Position numbers and translations under genes: made by a program | Notes under the pieces: model-generated | Told to the model about the DNA's origin: nothing | The model's input: the letters and a program-made list of their open reading frames with translations, nothing else | Databases searched by the model: none | In this document: positions 10,316 to 18,159 of the stretch, piece by piece | Layout: every line of letters starts with the position of its first letter | Position numbering within the stretch: position 1 is the first letter of the stretch | DNA from: Pseudoalteromonas aliena SW19 | GTDB taxonomy: Bacteria > Pseudomonadota > Gammaproteobacteria > Enterobacterales > Alteromonadaceae | NCBI RefSeq assembly: GCF_014905615.1 | Contig: NZ_AQGU01000025.1 | Span: forward strand, 434,001 to 498,000 | Length of the DNA: 64,000 bases | Direction: 5' to 3'

Positions 10316-11818
10316 ATGAAGTTAAATAAATCACTTTTAAGCTGTGCGATTGCTATTGCAATGGGTACAAGTTTTGCCTCATATGCTGACACTAACAATA
10401 AAGCAGTATCAAACTCTGAAATTGGGACAAAAATTTCGACGCTCAGCACTGCTAATGCAATAACTTTAGCTCAATCGCAAAATAACAACTCCGCAGTGCT
10501 AACCCAAAATGGTGATAGCAATGCTCTTGAGATTGCAACAACGGGTAATGAAAATAATACAACAGTCACGCAAACTCAATCAGGTAACTTCACAGGTGTA
10601 ACAACTACCGGCGATAGTAATACACAAATATATACTCAAGATGGTGTTGCTAATGGTGTGTTAACTGAGCTTACGGGTAATAATAACTCCCTATCAGTGA
10701 TGCAAAGTGGCCAAGGCATCCTCGTCAATAACGAAGCTATAAATAAAATTGCTGGCGATGATAACACCATTAATATTGAGCAAGGTGCTGGTGGTCATTG
10801 GTTTTACAACTACGATATGAAAGGTAATGAAAATGAAGTAAACACACTTCAAACAGGTCAATGGCATGAAGCTGAAATAACGACTCTCACTGGCGATCAA
10901 AATACCTTTGATTTAGAGCAAGCGGGTTACTGGAATACGTTCAAAGTAAGTTCTTTACAAGGTAACGATAACGAGCTTGAAATTGAACAAGACGGTGAGC
11001 GCAATGCGATAACAATAAGCGATATTTCAGGTGACGCAAACGAGCTTAAAATAGAGCAAGATGGTGATGCACATGCTGTTACATTTGCTGCTGTGAAAGG
11101 TGATGATAACGAAATTAATTTAGATCAAGAAGGTTCATCAAACAAGATAGCATCTAACTTATTTGAAGGATCGAATAATGAAGTAACCATCACCCAGGTA
11201 GATGCTAATAACCTAACAACAATAGATGTTGTGGGCGATAATAATGAATTAACAACAATGCAAGTAGGCTCAGCTAATGAAGCTTACATGGGCGTTATTG
11301 GTTCAGATAATGAATTTATGGTTAATCAAACGGGTGCAACAAACTCAGTTCATTTAGCTAATTTTAATGGCTCTGATAATGATGTGGATTTAGTACAATC
11401 TGGCGACGAAAATACGGTGCTTGTACAGTCTTCATACCCAGATGTATCACTAAGTTCTAATAATAATGATATTGATATTGCGCAAAATGGTGCCGAAAAT
11501 GAAGCTATTGTAACTCTCGCAGGTATTTTAGAGAGTAATAATAACCAAATTGATATAGCGCAAAGTGGTGATTTAAATGCCATCGATATGATGGTTGAAG
11601 GCAATGATCACAGTATTGATATTTCACAAACAGGCGAAGGTAACTGGGTTGGTGGCACGGAACAATCTGCCTTTTTAGTTGGCGGTGCAAACGTAACATT
11701 TAACGTAACTCAAATGGGTAACGGTAATATTGTTGAAGGTTCAGTGATTGGTGTAAACAGTACGGTATCGGTTACTCAAATGGGTGATGGAAACGCAACA
11801 ACAATTACGCAAATGTAA
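10316..11818 (+). CDS. csgA: Very large curlin (CsgA-like major amyloid subunit) with about 19 repeats
   Basis: Secreted amyloid subunit of curli fibres. It has 500 residues, against about 150 in the E. coli protein. A signal peptide (to SYA, residue 24) and a short N-terminal segment are followed from about residue 55 to the end by about 19 units of 22-23 residues. The unit pattern is D/N-x-N, a hydrophobic strand, Q-x-G-x-x-N, a second strand and a closing G. Q-x-G is present in 17 of the 19 units. The canonical curlin unit also has Ser at the start and a second Gln, and these are mostly replaced here. It is rich in Asn, Asp and Glu and poor in Lys and Arg. The csgEFG genes downstream support the assignment. 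No separate csgB nucleator is visible. Confidence 0.85.
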   Translation: MKLNKSLLSCAIAIAMGTSFASYADTNNKAVSNSEIGTKISTLSTANAITLAQSQNNNSAVLTQNGDSNALEIATTGNENNTTVTQTQSGNFTGVTTTGDSNTQIYTQDGVANGVLTELTGNNNSLSVMQSGQGILVNNEAINKIAGDDNTINIEQGAGGHWFYNYDMKGNENEVNTLQTGQWHEAEITTLTGDQNTFDLEQAGYWNTFKVSSLQGNDNELEIEQDGERNAITISDISGDANELKIEQDGDAHAVTFAAVKGDDNEINLDQEGSSNKIASNLFEGSNNEVTITQVDANNLTTIDVVGDNNELTTMQVGSANEAYMGVIGSDNEFMVNQTGATNSVHLANFNGSDNDVDLVQSGDENTVLVQSSYPDVSLSSNNNDIDIAQNGAENEAIVTLAGILESNNNQIDIAQSGDLNAIDMMVEGNDHSIDISQTGEGNWVGGTEQSAFLVGGANVTFNVTQMGNGNIVEGSVIGVNSTVSVTQMGDGNATTITQM

Positions 11819-11820
11819 TT

Positions 11821-11981
11821 ATACCAATCTGCTTATATATGGGGTCTATTTAATGTTAAGAAAATTACGCTAGAACTAGGCAAAAATTTTTATATCTAGT
11901 TGTTCTAAATACAAAATTTTTAACGACGTTATAGTGCAATTTAATTTGTTAAATTGATCAAAAATTTATGCAGTTTGGTAT
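11821..11981. repeat. MITE-like element between csgA and csgE
   Basis: About 161 bp with imperfect terminal inverted repeats: the left end ATACCAATCTGCTTATAT and the reverse complement of the right end ATACCAAACTGCATAAAT agree at 15 of 18 positions. The interior holds AAATTTTTAACGACGTTA, close to AATTTTTAACGTAGTTA in the 35063-35221 element, which has similar ends and length. It contains no gene. It starts three bases after the curlin stop codon and so separates csgA from csgEFG. Confidence 0.7.
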
Positions 11982-11991
11982 TACTAAGGCT

Positions 11992-12010
11992 GGGGAGAGT
12001 GGCTCTCCCC
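11992..12010 (+). terminator. Strong hairpin just upstream of csgE
   Basis: GGGGAGAG (11992-11999), loop TGG, CTCTCCCC (12003-12010): a perfect 8-bp GC-rich stem ending ten bases before the csgE ATG. No T run follows, so it is not a classical terminator. It may attenuate read-through from csgA or affect csgE translation, because the only purine-rich stretch near the start lies inside the stem. Confidence 0.5.
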
Positions 12011-12019
12011 TATTTAATA

Positions 12020-12418
12020 ATGAAAAAAAATAAAAATAACCTGTGTGGATACATCTTCACACTATTGATTTGCTTCTTACCGAGTGTATATGCCGAAGAA
12101 CTTGAAATAGATGGTTTATTACTCGATAGAAGTATTAGCCGTTTTGGTCATCAATTTTATTACGAATTTTCTAACTACTGGCGAGATTTACCCTCAACAG
12201 CTGGCTTTAATATTGAGATAAAAGAAACCGTGATCCCCAAAGCTGGCACAAAACTTTCTTTAATAATGAATAATCAACTTGTTTATGCAACTTACTTAGG
12301 CCGTAGGCTAGAACCGCTTGATGAACGCGTTGAGCAAGCAGTTTATACTGTTATTGATGCCATGGCTCGCTCAAATATGACGGTATCCACACCTGATATG
12401 GCTGTAAATGGATGGTAA
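12020..12418 (+). CDS. csgE: Curli assembly protein CsgE
   Basis: Periplasmic adaptor that caps the CsgG channel and gives it substrate selectivity for curlin. The protein has a signal peptide (ending VYA) and a mature part starting EELEIDGLLLDRSISRFGHQFYYEFSNYW, matching the CsgE pattern of a short leader, GHxFY and a basic, strand-rich middle. The ATG at 12020 was chosen because it gives a signal peptide; a TTG at 11954 inside the upstream repeat is unlikely. It has about 132 residues, the usual family size. It is followed after one base by csgF. Confidence 0.9.
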   Translation: MKKNKNNLCGYIFTLLICFLPSVYAEELEIDGLLLDRSISRFGHQFYYEFSNYWRDLPSTAGFNIEIKETVIPKAGTKLSLIMNNQLVYATYLGRRLEPLDERVEQAVYTVIDAMARSNMTVSTPDMAVNGW

Positions 12419-12419
12419 A

Positions 12420-12830
12420 ATGAAAAAAATAATATTTATAATAATAACATTAAGCTTTTCAGCTACTGCAACTGAAATAATTTACACCCCAATAAACCCT
12501 AGTTTTGGTGGGAACCCTCTCAATGCAAATATGTTATTAAGTAAAGCACAGGCTCAAAATAAGCATAAAGCACCTGTAATCGAAAAAGGGTATGCCGATC
12601 AATTTAAAGACTCTCTAGAGCGCACCTACTTAAATCGTATGGTCAGAGAAATTACAGATATGGCCTTTGGTGAAGACCCTGAAAACAGTATTTTTAATCA
12701 AGATTCAATTTTTATGAGTGGCGATTATCAAATAGAAATTATTACTAGCACCACTGATACCATTACAGTAAAAATCACAAATATAATTGATGATACGGTT
12801 GTGATCATTGAAGTGCCGAGGTTTGGATAA
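12420..12830 (+). CDS. csgF: Curli assembly protein CsgF
   Basis: Secreted partner that binds the outer mouth of CsgG and couples secretion to fibre nucleation. After a signal peptide (MKKIIFIIITLSFSATA) the mature protein begins TEIIYTPINPSFGGNPLNANMLLSKAQAQN. The NPxFGGNP and AQAQN motifs are diagnostic of CsgF. The ATG at 12420 has GGATGG upstream; an ATG at 12408 would add four residues. The stop overlaps the csgG start as TAATG. The size of about 136 residues is normal. Confidence 0.93.
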   Translation: MKKIIFIIITLSFSATATEIIYTPINPSFGGNPLNANMLLSKAQAQNKHKAPVIEKGYADQFKDSLERTYLNRMVREITDMAFGEDPENSIFNQDSIFMSGDYQIEIITSTTDTITVKITNIIDDTVVIIEVPRFG

Positions 12831-13603
12831 TGTATAAACTACTAATAACAATAATATTAATAAGTTTAAGTGGCTGCGCAAGTTTAGGTAACTTAATCCC
12901 ACCATCGCAACAAAAAGCAGCCAGCTTAGCGCCTACTGAATTATTTTCGGACTTAAAAAACTTGCCTAAACCTGTTGGCAGTATACCGGTATCAGTGTAC
13001 TCATTTAGAGATCAAACAGGTCAGTACAAACCACAAACAAACGTGAGCTCATTTTCAACAGCGGTTACCCAAGGAGCAAATTCTATACTCATACAAGCCC
13101 TGCATGAGTCAGATTGGTTTACACCTGTTGAACGTGAAGGGTTACAAAATATTTTAACTGAGCGAAAGATAATACGCGCGGCTCAATCAGACAATCCTAA
13201 CCAAGCTGATCTCCCCCCACTTACAACGGCAAAGATTATTTTAGAGGGCGGTATTATCAGCTACGATACCAATGTAAAAACGGGAGGGTTAGGAATGGAA
13301 TATTTTGGTATTGGTGCATCAGAACTCTATCGAGAAGATGCTATTTCAATATATCTACGAGCCGTGGACGTTCGTACAGGACAAGTATTACTCAGTGTCG
13401 CCACCAGTAAAAAAGTACTAAGCCAAGAAATGCGTGCAGGCTTTTTTAGATATGTAAGTTACAAGCGATTAGCCGAAGCTGAAGCCGGTTTTAGTGATAA
13501 CGAACCTATGAGTATTTGTGTAACACAAGCAATAGAAAAAGCACTTACAGATCTTATAACCAAAGGTATTGATAAAGGGTTATGGGCAAAAAAAGTAAGC
13601 TAA
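12830..13603 (+). CDS. csgG: Curli secretion channel lipoprotein CsgG
   Basis: Outer-membrane lipoprotein that forms the nonameric pore through which unfolded curlin leaves the cell. The lipobox is visible (LISLSGC), as are the family features FRDQTGQYKP, the QGANSILIQAL helix, the transmembrane hairpin region GGLGMEYFGIGASELYREDAISIYLRAVD and the C-terminal helix. It has 257 residues, slightly shorter than E. coli CsgG. Its ATG overlaps the csgF stop, which indicates translational coupling in csgEFG. Confidence 0.95.
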   Translation: MYKLLITIILISLSGCASLGNLIPPSQQKAASLAPTELFSDLKNLPKPVGSIPVSVYSFRDQTGQYKPQTNVSSFSTAVTQGANSILIQALHESDWFTPVEREGLQNILTERKIIRAAQSDNPNQADLPPLTTAKIILEGGIISYDTNVKTGGLGMEYFGIGASELYREDAISIYLRAVDVRTGQVLLSVATSKKVLSQEMRAGFFRYVSYKRLAEAEAGFSDNEPMSICVTQAIEKALTDLITKGIDKGLWAKKVS

Positions 13604-13618
13604 TAACATAAACAATGA

Positions 13619-13646
13619 AAAAGGCGATTTAAAGTCGCCTTCTTTA
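13619..13646 (+). terminator. Terminator between csgG and the csgD-like gene
   Basis: AAGGCGA (13621-13627), loop TTTAAAG, TCGCCTT (13635-13641), followed by CTTTAT on the plus strand and flanked by an A run on the other side. It can serve both convergent genes. Confidence 0.8.
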
Positions 13647-13695
13647 TAAAAATTTGTTTAACCTGAGCTTTGGTAAGAGATTTCCTATTAAAGCC

Positions 13696-14382
13696 TTAGG
13701 CCATTGGGAGCAATACAGAAATGTAGCGTTGTGCCCAGTTAGCCAACTCGACTCGATTCCGAGAGTGTGTTTTTTTAAATGCGCTGTATAAATGTGTTTT
13801 TACAGTGTGATCACTTATATTGAGTTTGTCAGCAATCGTGTGATTACTTGCGCCTTGCGCGATGAGATGAATAACTGATTTTTCGCGTTTAGTTAAATGG
13901 TTGTAATCATCTTGTTTTAGCTCTATATCTGCATTAAATGAATTGAACGAAGACGCAACAGACAAAATATCTTTAAATGTTTTCGATATGATTTTTCGTG
14001 TAAACCATAATTCGCCAGCATTGATTCTAACTAAGCCTCTGAAGATTATTTCCGCAGCATCTGACTTATAAAATACCCCATTGATATGATTCAGTAATAA
14101 ATTTTTTTCACACACCACGTCGCTCTCAACATTAAAGATAACCACATTATATTGCTTAGCTAAACATATAACATCAGCAGGAATAAGGTCATGCCAATTA
14201 CTTGTACTCCCATCTATTAAATATAAAGTGTGGTTAGAGCGAAAATCTGCTTGTGGAAGCGTATCATCCATTTTTACATCACTAAAAAGAGCATGGAGTG
14301 TTCTTAAAATAGCCGTGTAGCTTTGAGAATGAAAAGATGACTGAAAAGTAGTTTTTACAAATGCTGATAACTGTTGTGACAT
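13696..14382 (-). CDS. csgD: LuxR-family transcriptional regulator, CsgD-like
   Basis: DNA-binding protein of 228 residues. The C-terminal LuxR helix-turn-helix is clear (about 160-220): LTKREKSVIHLIAQGASNHTIADKLNISDHTVKTHLYSAFKKT. The N-terminal part is receiver-like but lacks a clear phosphorylation set, as in CsgD, the activator of curli operons. It is convergent with csgG, while in E. coli csgD heads csgDEFG. The regulatory role is inferred from the family and the location. Another LuxR-type biofilm regulator of the VpsT kind would look similar. Confidence 0.8.
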   Translation of the reverse strand: MSQQLSAFVKTTFQSSFHSQSYTAILRTLHALFSDVKMDDTLPQADFRSNHTLYLIDGSTSNWHDLIPADVICLAKQYNVVIFNVESDVVCEKNLLLNHINGVFYKSDAAEIIFRGLVRINAGELWFTRKIISKTFKDILSVASSFNSFNADIELKQDDYNHLTKREKSVIHLIAQGASNHTIADKLNISDHTVKTHLYSAFKKTHSRNRVELANWAQRYISVLLPMA

Positions 14383-14610
14383 AGACTTCGTCCCTAAAAC
14401 GTTTATCTCACATTACCTAAAACATATACGACTTACAAATAATTTTGACATTTTAATTTCATTTTTTATTCTTTCCATTAACATAACCAATAAAAAAAAG
14501 CACTATAGTATTACCCTGCATCCATGCAGTCGTACATCAGAAATTTTTAACGTCGTTAGCCTAAGGCGACTAAAACACAAAATATTGAGTAAAGAGTGCA
14601 AGCATTCTGA

Positions 14611-15135
14611 TCATTCTATACGCGCTTTTAATTTATTTAGCGCATCTACAGAAAACCCACGGTCGTAAAAATATAAAATTTTACCATTGCTATCTATAAG
14701 CACTACTCGAGAATTATTTGGTCTTTGGTTACCAGTAAATTTTTGTACAGCTTCACCATCGTTATAAATGGTGATCACTCCACCCCACAATTCTTTAGGG
14801 ATACCTTTGCGCATACCACTGTCTATAAATGAGCTAAACATACGGGGTGCCATGCCAGCAATAGTAGGTAACTCATAAGTGGGAAGCGTGGTCCCTGCCA
14901 TATCTAAACCAATTAACCAGCGGTCTATATCGAATTGGCTATCTTGCTTGTAGCCAATAAGAATCAAGGTTTTATCTGCTTTAAAATCACTGGGGATAGT
15001 GACCATATTTTTTTCTAAACTTTCGCCACTAATACTTGGAAACTGTTTACCTGTAACTTGTTGATTTGGATACTGGGATGTACATGCACTAAGGAGTACA
15101 ACGGCACAAGCAACTAACATTGATTTGATCATCAT
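14611..15135 (-). CDS. Thioredoxin-fold-like lipoprotein of unknown function
   Basis: The protein has 174 residues and a lipobox (VVLLSAC) near residue 18, so it is probably an envelope lipoprotein. The body resembles peroxiredoxin/thioredoxin-like folds: a TLILIGYKQ strand, a helix region with DRWLIGLDMAG, and a C-terminal SRVVLIDSNGKILYFYDRGFS strand pair typical of this fold. It has no CxxC active site. It may relate to the ATP10-like family, but this is a weak impression. It lies between the csgD-like gene and the EAL gene, all on the minus strand, with gaps too long for a tight operon. Confidence 0.65.
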   Translation of the reverse strand: MMIKSMLVACAVVLLSACTSQYPNQQVTGKQFPSISGESLEKNMVTIPSDFKADKTLILIGYKQDSQFDIDRWLIGLDMAGTTLPTYELPTIAGMAPRMFSSFIDSGMRKGIPKELWGGVITIYNDGEAVQKFTGNQRPNNSRVVLIDSNGKILYFYDRGFSVDALNKLKARIE

Positions 15136-15225
15136 AAAGCCCTATTCTAAATTTTATAAATATCATGCATATACGTTTAATCTAGGCATAAAGATCTAAG
15201 TCGTTTGTTTTAAATAACCTGAATT

Positions 15226-15403
15226 CTAGGGCGTGTTGACCTTTGTGGATTGAAATTTGTTCAACTTAGGGACGATTCAATCCCGGTCGCAGCGTGAGGT
15301 TTGTAATCGAGTGGGCTCGATAGCTGCTCCTGCGTAACTCTAATGGCTTACATCCCTGTAATAATAAGTAAAAACCGAGCAACAAACAGTCAACATGCCC
15401 GAG
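15226..15403. repeat. MITE-like element, family A, short copy
   Basis: It begins CTAGGGCGTGTTGACCTTTG, and its right end reads in reverse complement CTCGGGCATGTTGACTGTT. The interior matches the left half of the 17242-17558 copy (blocks around GAGGTTTGTAA, GTGGGCTCG, CTGCTCCTGCGT, GGCTTACATCCCTGTAA, AAAAACCGAGCAACAAA). The right half of that copy is missing, so this is an internally deleted derivative of 178 bp. Confidence 0.8.
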
Positions 15404-15417
15404 TTAAGGTATTTATT

Positions 15418-15572
15418 AACCAACTGAATTAGAAGGTATTTAAACTTATTTTTTCTAGCCAAAGATTTTTAGTAATAACAAGGCGGATTTACGCGTTAAT
15501 AACGACTTTATTGCAAGTAAATGCAACGCAGTTAGCACTAAAAATAGCGGCTTGAGATAGATTTATTATTCA
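15418..15572. repeat. Interspersed repeat, second family, possible copy
   Basis: The ends AACCAACTGAATTA and, in reverse complement, AACCTGAACTCTGAATAA are imperfectly inverted. The interior words AATAACAAGGC and AACGCAGTTAG recur in the 35063-35221 element as AATAACAAGGC and AACGTAGTTAG. The boundaries are approximate. Confidence 0.45.
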
Positions 15573-15576
15573 GAGT

Positions 15577-17112
15577 TCAGGTTAAATATGTCTTAAATTT
15601 AGCCACTGTCATGGGTCGTCCGTACTTCCAGACTTGCCCAAAATGCACACCCGCAGTTTTTAAAATCGCTTCTTGTTCATTAGTTTCAATCCCCTCAGCG
15701 ACACAGGTATAATTAAATTTATGCACCAATTCCATAATATTAGGGATCATAGAAGCTTTTAAACCCTCAGTGGCGATATCTTGCACAAATGTTCGATCTA
15801 TTTTTAACTGATGAAAACTCAAATTTTGCAAATTTCTCAAGTTAGAATAACCAGTACCAAAATCATCGAGTGACAAGTGAAAGCCAGATTCGACCAATGT
15901 CCTAAAGTGCGCATGCGCAATACTGGTATCTAAGTATTCATCCTCGGTAATTTCAAGGCAAATAATAAACCGAGAGTGCGTGAGCTCGGGTATTTGTGTC
16001 AAAAGCGAGACATTGCCTTGCTCTAAATCACACGGAAATATATTCAACGACACTTTAAAGCCCTGAGGTAACGCTTCTAAGGGTGTTAACTCTTCGAGTA
16101 CTTTTGCAATCATAGCTTCAGTAAACGACCATGTTAAATGGTGTTTACGGATCTGCGAAATAAACTCACCCGGGTAAAGCACACCGTATTTATCTTCAAA
16201 ACGGGCAAGTACTTCGCAACCTACCACCTTACCTGTTTGCAAACAAATAATAGGTTGATAAGTCCAGTAAAAAGAGCCTTTTTTCAATCCTTTAGATACA
16301 CGAACTTTTATCGAGCGACGTGCTGCAATTTGAAAGTCAATAATAAACGCACTTGATACACCAACCAAACAATTTAGAATGAGTGAAATAACCAATAATA
16401 ACTGATTATTAGCAAAAAATTGGCTCCACGGTATATGGACTGCAACACAATAACCTGCGCTTCTATCACTGCACTTTAATAGAGTTTCAAAAGGAAGTTG
16501 ATGCTGGTGCGTTATTTCATCGTAGAGTCCGTTGTGACCAGCTAAATGATGCAGTTTACTGCCTGCTTTATAACTTGCCTCCCAACGATGAGCTGTAATT
16601 AAACCATTTACGAATGCTGTCGTATCTATTATCAAGTTATAGCTGCCTTTACGTACTATAACTACTGGCATCTCTCGCCCATTAAAAAGTAACAAACGTA
16701 GTTTAGGTTCAAAACGGATCCTGACATTACTATCAGGGCGAATAAAATCTGGTTTTCTATCATCTATCACTTTGCTAAGTAAACCTGCACCTGTAGTGCA
16801 AACTAATTGATCATTTTTGAAAAAACCAATATCGATGACATATTTAGCATCAAATAATGCACGGCGCATTTCGAGCAAGTTTGCATCGTCGCACTGCGTA
16901 AAAATGCGTGTATTTAATGGAATGAGAATTCGACTACTTTCTTCAACTGCAGCATCTATGTGCTTAATAATATGCTTAGCGTCATCATTAACCGTAGCGG
17001 CTAATTTATGACCAGCAAAATACAGTAAAATTAAACTTCCCATTACAAAAACTACTACACCGGTTAATACTGCAATTACTGCAATTACTGATTTTTGCTG
17101 ATATTTTTTCAT
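15577..17112 (-). CDS. Membrane cyclic-di-GMP phosphodiesterase with CSS-motif sensor and EAL domain
   Basis: Inner-membrane protein of 511 residues that probably degrades c-di-GMP to pGpG. The first transmembrane helix is near residues 8-35. The periplasmic CSS-type sensor domain follows (two cysteines, in TQCDD and LVCTTG), then a second helix near 233-255 and the cytoplasmic EAL domain. Catalytic features appear intact: EVLAR in place of EALLR, SLNIF, LEITE, DDFGTGYS, KIDRTFV, EGIE. E. coli relatives (PdeC type) sense the disulphide state of the periplasm and lower curli and biofilm output. With the curli genes close by, a similar role is plausible but inferred. AAGGAT precedes the ATG. 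A long perfect hairpin lies directly upstream. Confidence 0.92.
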   Translation of the reverse strand: MKKYQQKSVIAVIAVLTGVVVFVMGSLILLYFAGHKLAATVNDDAKHIIKHIDAAVEESSRILIPLNTRIFTQCDDANLLEMRRALFDAKYVIDIGFFKNDQLVCTTGAGLLSKVIDDRKPDFIRPDSNVRIRFEPKLRLLLFNGREMPVVIVRKGSYNLIIDTTAFVNGLITAHRWEASYKAGSKLHHLAGHNGLYDEITHQHQLPFETLLKCSDRSAGYCVAVHIPWSQFFANNQLLLVISLILNCLVGVSSAFIIDFQIAARRSIKVRVSKGLKKGSFYWTYQPIICLQTGKVVGCEVLARFEDKYGVLYPGEFISQIRKHHLTWSFTEAMIAKVLEELTPLEALPQGFKVSLNIFPCDLEQGNVSLLTQIPELTHSRFIICLEITEDEYLDTSIAHAHFRTLVESGFHLSLDDFGTGYSNLRNLQNLSFHQLKIDRTFVQDIATEGLKASMIPNIMELVHKFNYTCVAEGIETNEQEAILKTAGVHFGQVWKYGRPMTVAKFKTYLT

Positions 17113-17544
17113 TCTATCCTTATCGGCTAAATAGTTATGTAATTATAAATGACATTTTATAATTACATAACTATTTTTAAATGCCAATAAGTTAGGGTCT
17201 ATTAAACTTTTCCTTAACTTTAAATCAAACTAAAACACGCTCTAGGGCGTGTTGACTTTTGTGGATTGAAATTTGTTCAATCTAGGGGTGATTCAATCGC
17301 GGCGCGAGGTTTGTAACCTAGTGGGCTCGGTAACTGCTCCTGCGTTACTCTAATGGCTTACATCCCTGTAAGAATAAGTAAAAACCGAGCAACAAAGAGT
17401 TAATCGTCCCTAGAAAGAACTCAAAGGGCAGCGCATGTTTGGCATTTATGCTGCGTTATCGCCTATTTATGGGGAATAACCACACTACATAGGCTCTGCC
17501 TTGCCTAAATACCAAACAGTCTGCGCAAAATCAATCACGAAAGG
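17113..17544. other. Gene-free stretch: EAL leader hairpin and repeat element
   Basis: The 432 bases between the EAL gene and the GDSL gene hold the 21-bp inverted repeat (17129-17176) and most of the 317-bp family A element (17242-17558). Nothing else was recognised. Confidence 0.6.
17129..17176. promoter_or_regulatory. Perfect 21-bp inverted repeat upstream of the EAL gene
   Basis: The left arm 17129-17149 (AAATAGTTATGTAATT and onward) and the right arm 17156-17176 are exact reverse complements over 21 bases, separated by the 6-base loop TGACAT. It lies 17 to 64 bases ahead of the EAL start codon, immediately before the ribosome-binding site. It may be a protein-binding dyad or a leader hairpin. 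It is AT-rich and has no T run into a terminator position. Confidence 0.85.
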
Positions 17545-17558
17545 TCAACACGCCCTAG
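17242..17558. repeat. MITE-like element, family A, longest copy
   Basis: A 317-bp element. The left end is CTAGGGCGTGTTGACTTTTG and the right end in reverse complement is CTAGGGCGTGTTGACCTTTC, so the terminal inverted repeats are near-perfect over 20 bases. It encodes nothing recognisable. A related copy lies inverted at 23048-23316 and a shorter one at 15226-15403. The right end extends into the 3' end of the GDSL gene. Confidence 0.85.
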
Positions 17559-18159
17559 TTATTTTAAAAACGGCATCCGCTATTTTATAGTGTCCATCAG
17601 TACTCATATGGATCCCATCTAATGGCGATACGTTTACCACGCTTTGTAAATCAAAAAAGAGCGCATCATTGTCAAACGCCACGTTCTTAAACTGCTCAGA
17701 CATTGCTTCGTTTTTACACTCAGCCCCCTGATAAATGTGCTTATAAGGGCCTACTGTTTTTATATAAGCAGGACTAAGAATGAGTATTTTAGGTTGTTTA
17801 TTTATATCGTAAAAGCACGTAACTTTACGTATTAAGCAATCAAGCCCTTGGCTAATTTGCTTAGGCGTTAGGTTAAAACGTTTTTTAAGATCGTTTGTCC
17901 CAAGTGCAATAATAATTACATCAAGTGAATACTGTTCTAAATATGGTTTTAAATAACGTACGCCACAAAGCACGCCATCAAATGGCGGTAGATTTATTAA
18001 AGTACGATTAGGTTGCCCTGCTTCAATTACGTTAAAATCCGGACCTAATTTTTTGGCTAATCTCGCTGTCCATCGAGTGTTTTCGTCAAAGCGTTTACCT
18101 GTACTCGGATCTAGTCCCCAAGTATTAGAATCGCCAAAACATAAAATGTTTTTTATCAT
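17545..18159 (-). CDS. SGNH/GDSL-family esterase, C terminus replaced by a repeat element
   Basis: Cytoplasmic hydrolase of 204 residues, resembling GDSL arylesterases that act on small acyl esters. The catalytic blocks are visible: block I FGDSNTWG (Ser near residue 11), block III ALGTND, and block V DGIHMS with the Asp/His pair. The last residues TRAC and the stop are read from the inverted repeat end of the adjoining mobile element (ACT AGG GCG TGT TGA), so the natural C terminus has been lost or changed. All catalytic blocks remain, so activity may persist. The ATG overlaps the stop of the DsrE-like gene (TAATG), which implies coupling. Confidence 0.9.
   Translation of the reverse strand: MIKNILCFGDSNTWGLDPSTGKRFDENTRWTARLAKKLGPDFNVIEAGQPNRTLINLPPFDGVLCGVRYLKPYLEQYSLDVIIIALGTNDLKKRFNLTPKQISQGLDCLIRKVTCFYDINKQPKILILSPAYIKTVGPYKHIYQGAECKNEAMSEQFKNVAFDNDALFFDLQSVVNVSPLDGIHMSTDGHYKIADAVFKITRAC

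Larger units (their letters stand above)
15136..15576. other. Gene-free stretch filled by two repeat elements
   Basis: The 440-base gap between the EAL gene and the lipoprotein gene consists largely of a 178-bp inverted-repeat element (15226-15403) and, beside it, a second repeat of another family (about 15418-15572). No reading frame of note is present. Confidence 0.6.

Noticed and set aside
10316-11818. Curlin repeats as a CRISPR-like or tandem DNA repeat array
   Set aside because: The periodicity is at the protein level with diverged codons; there are no identical DNA repeats or spacers.
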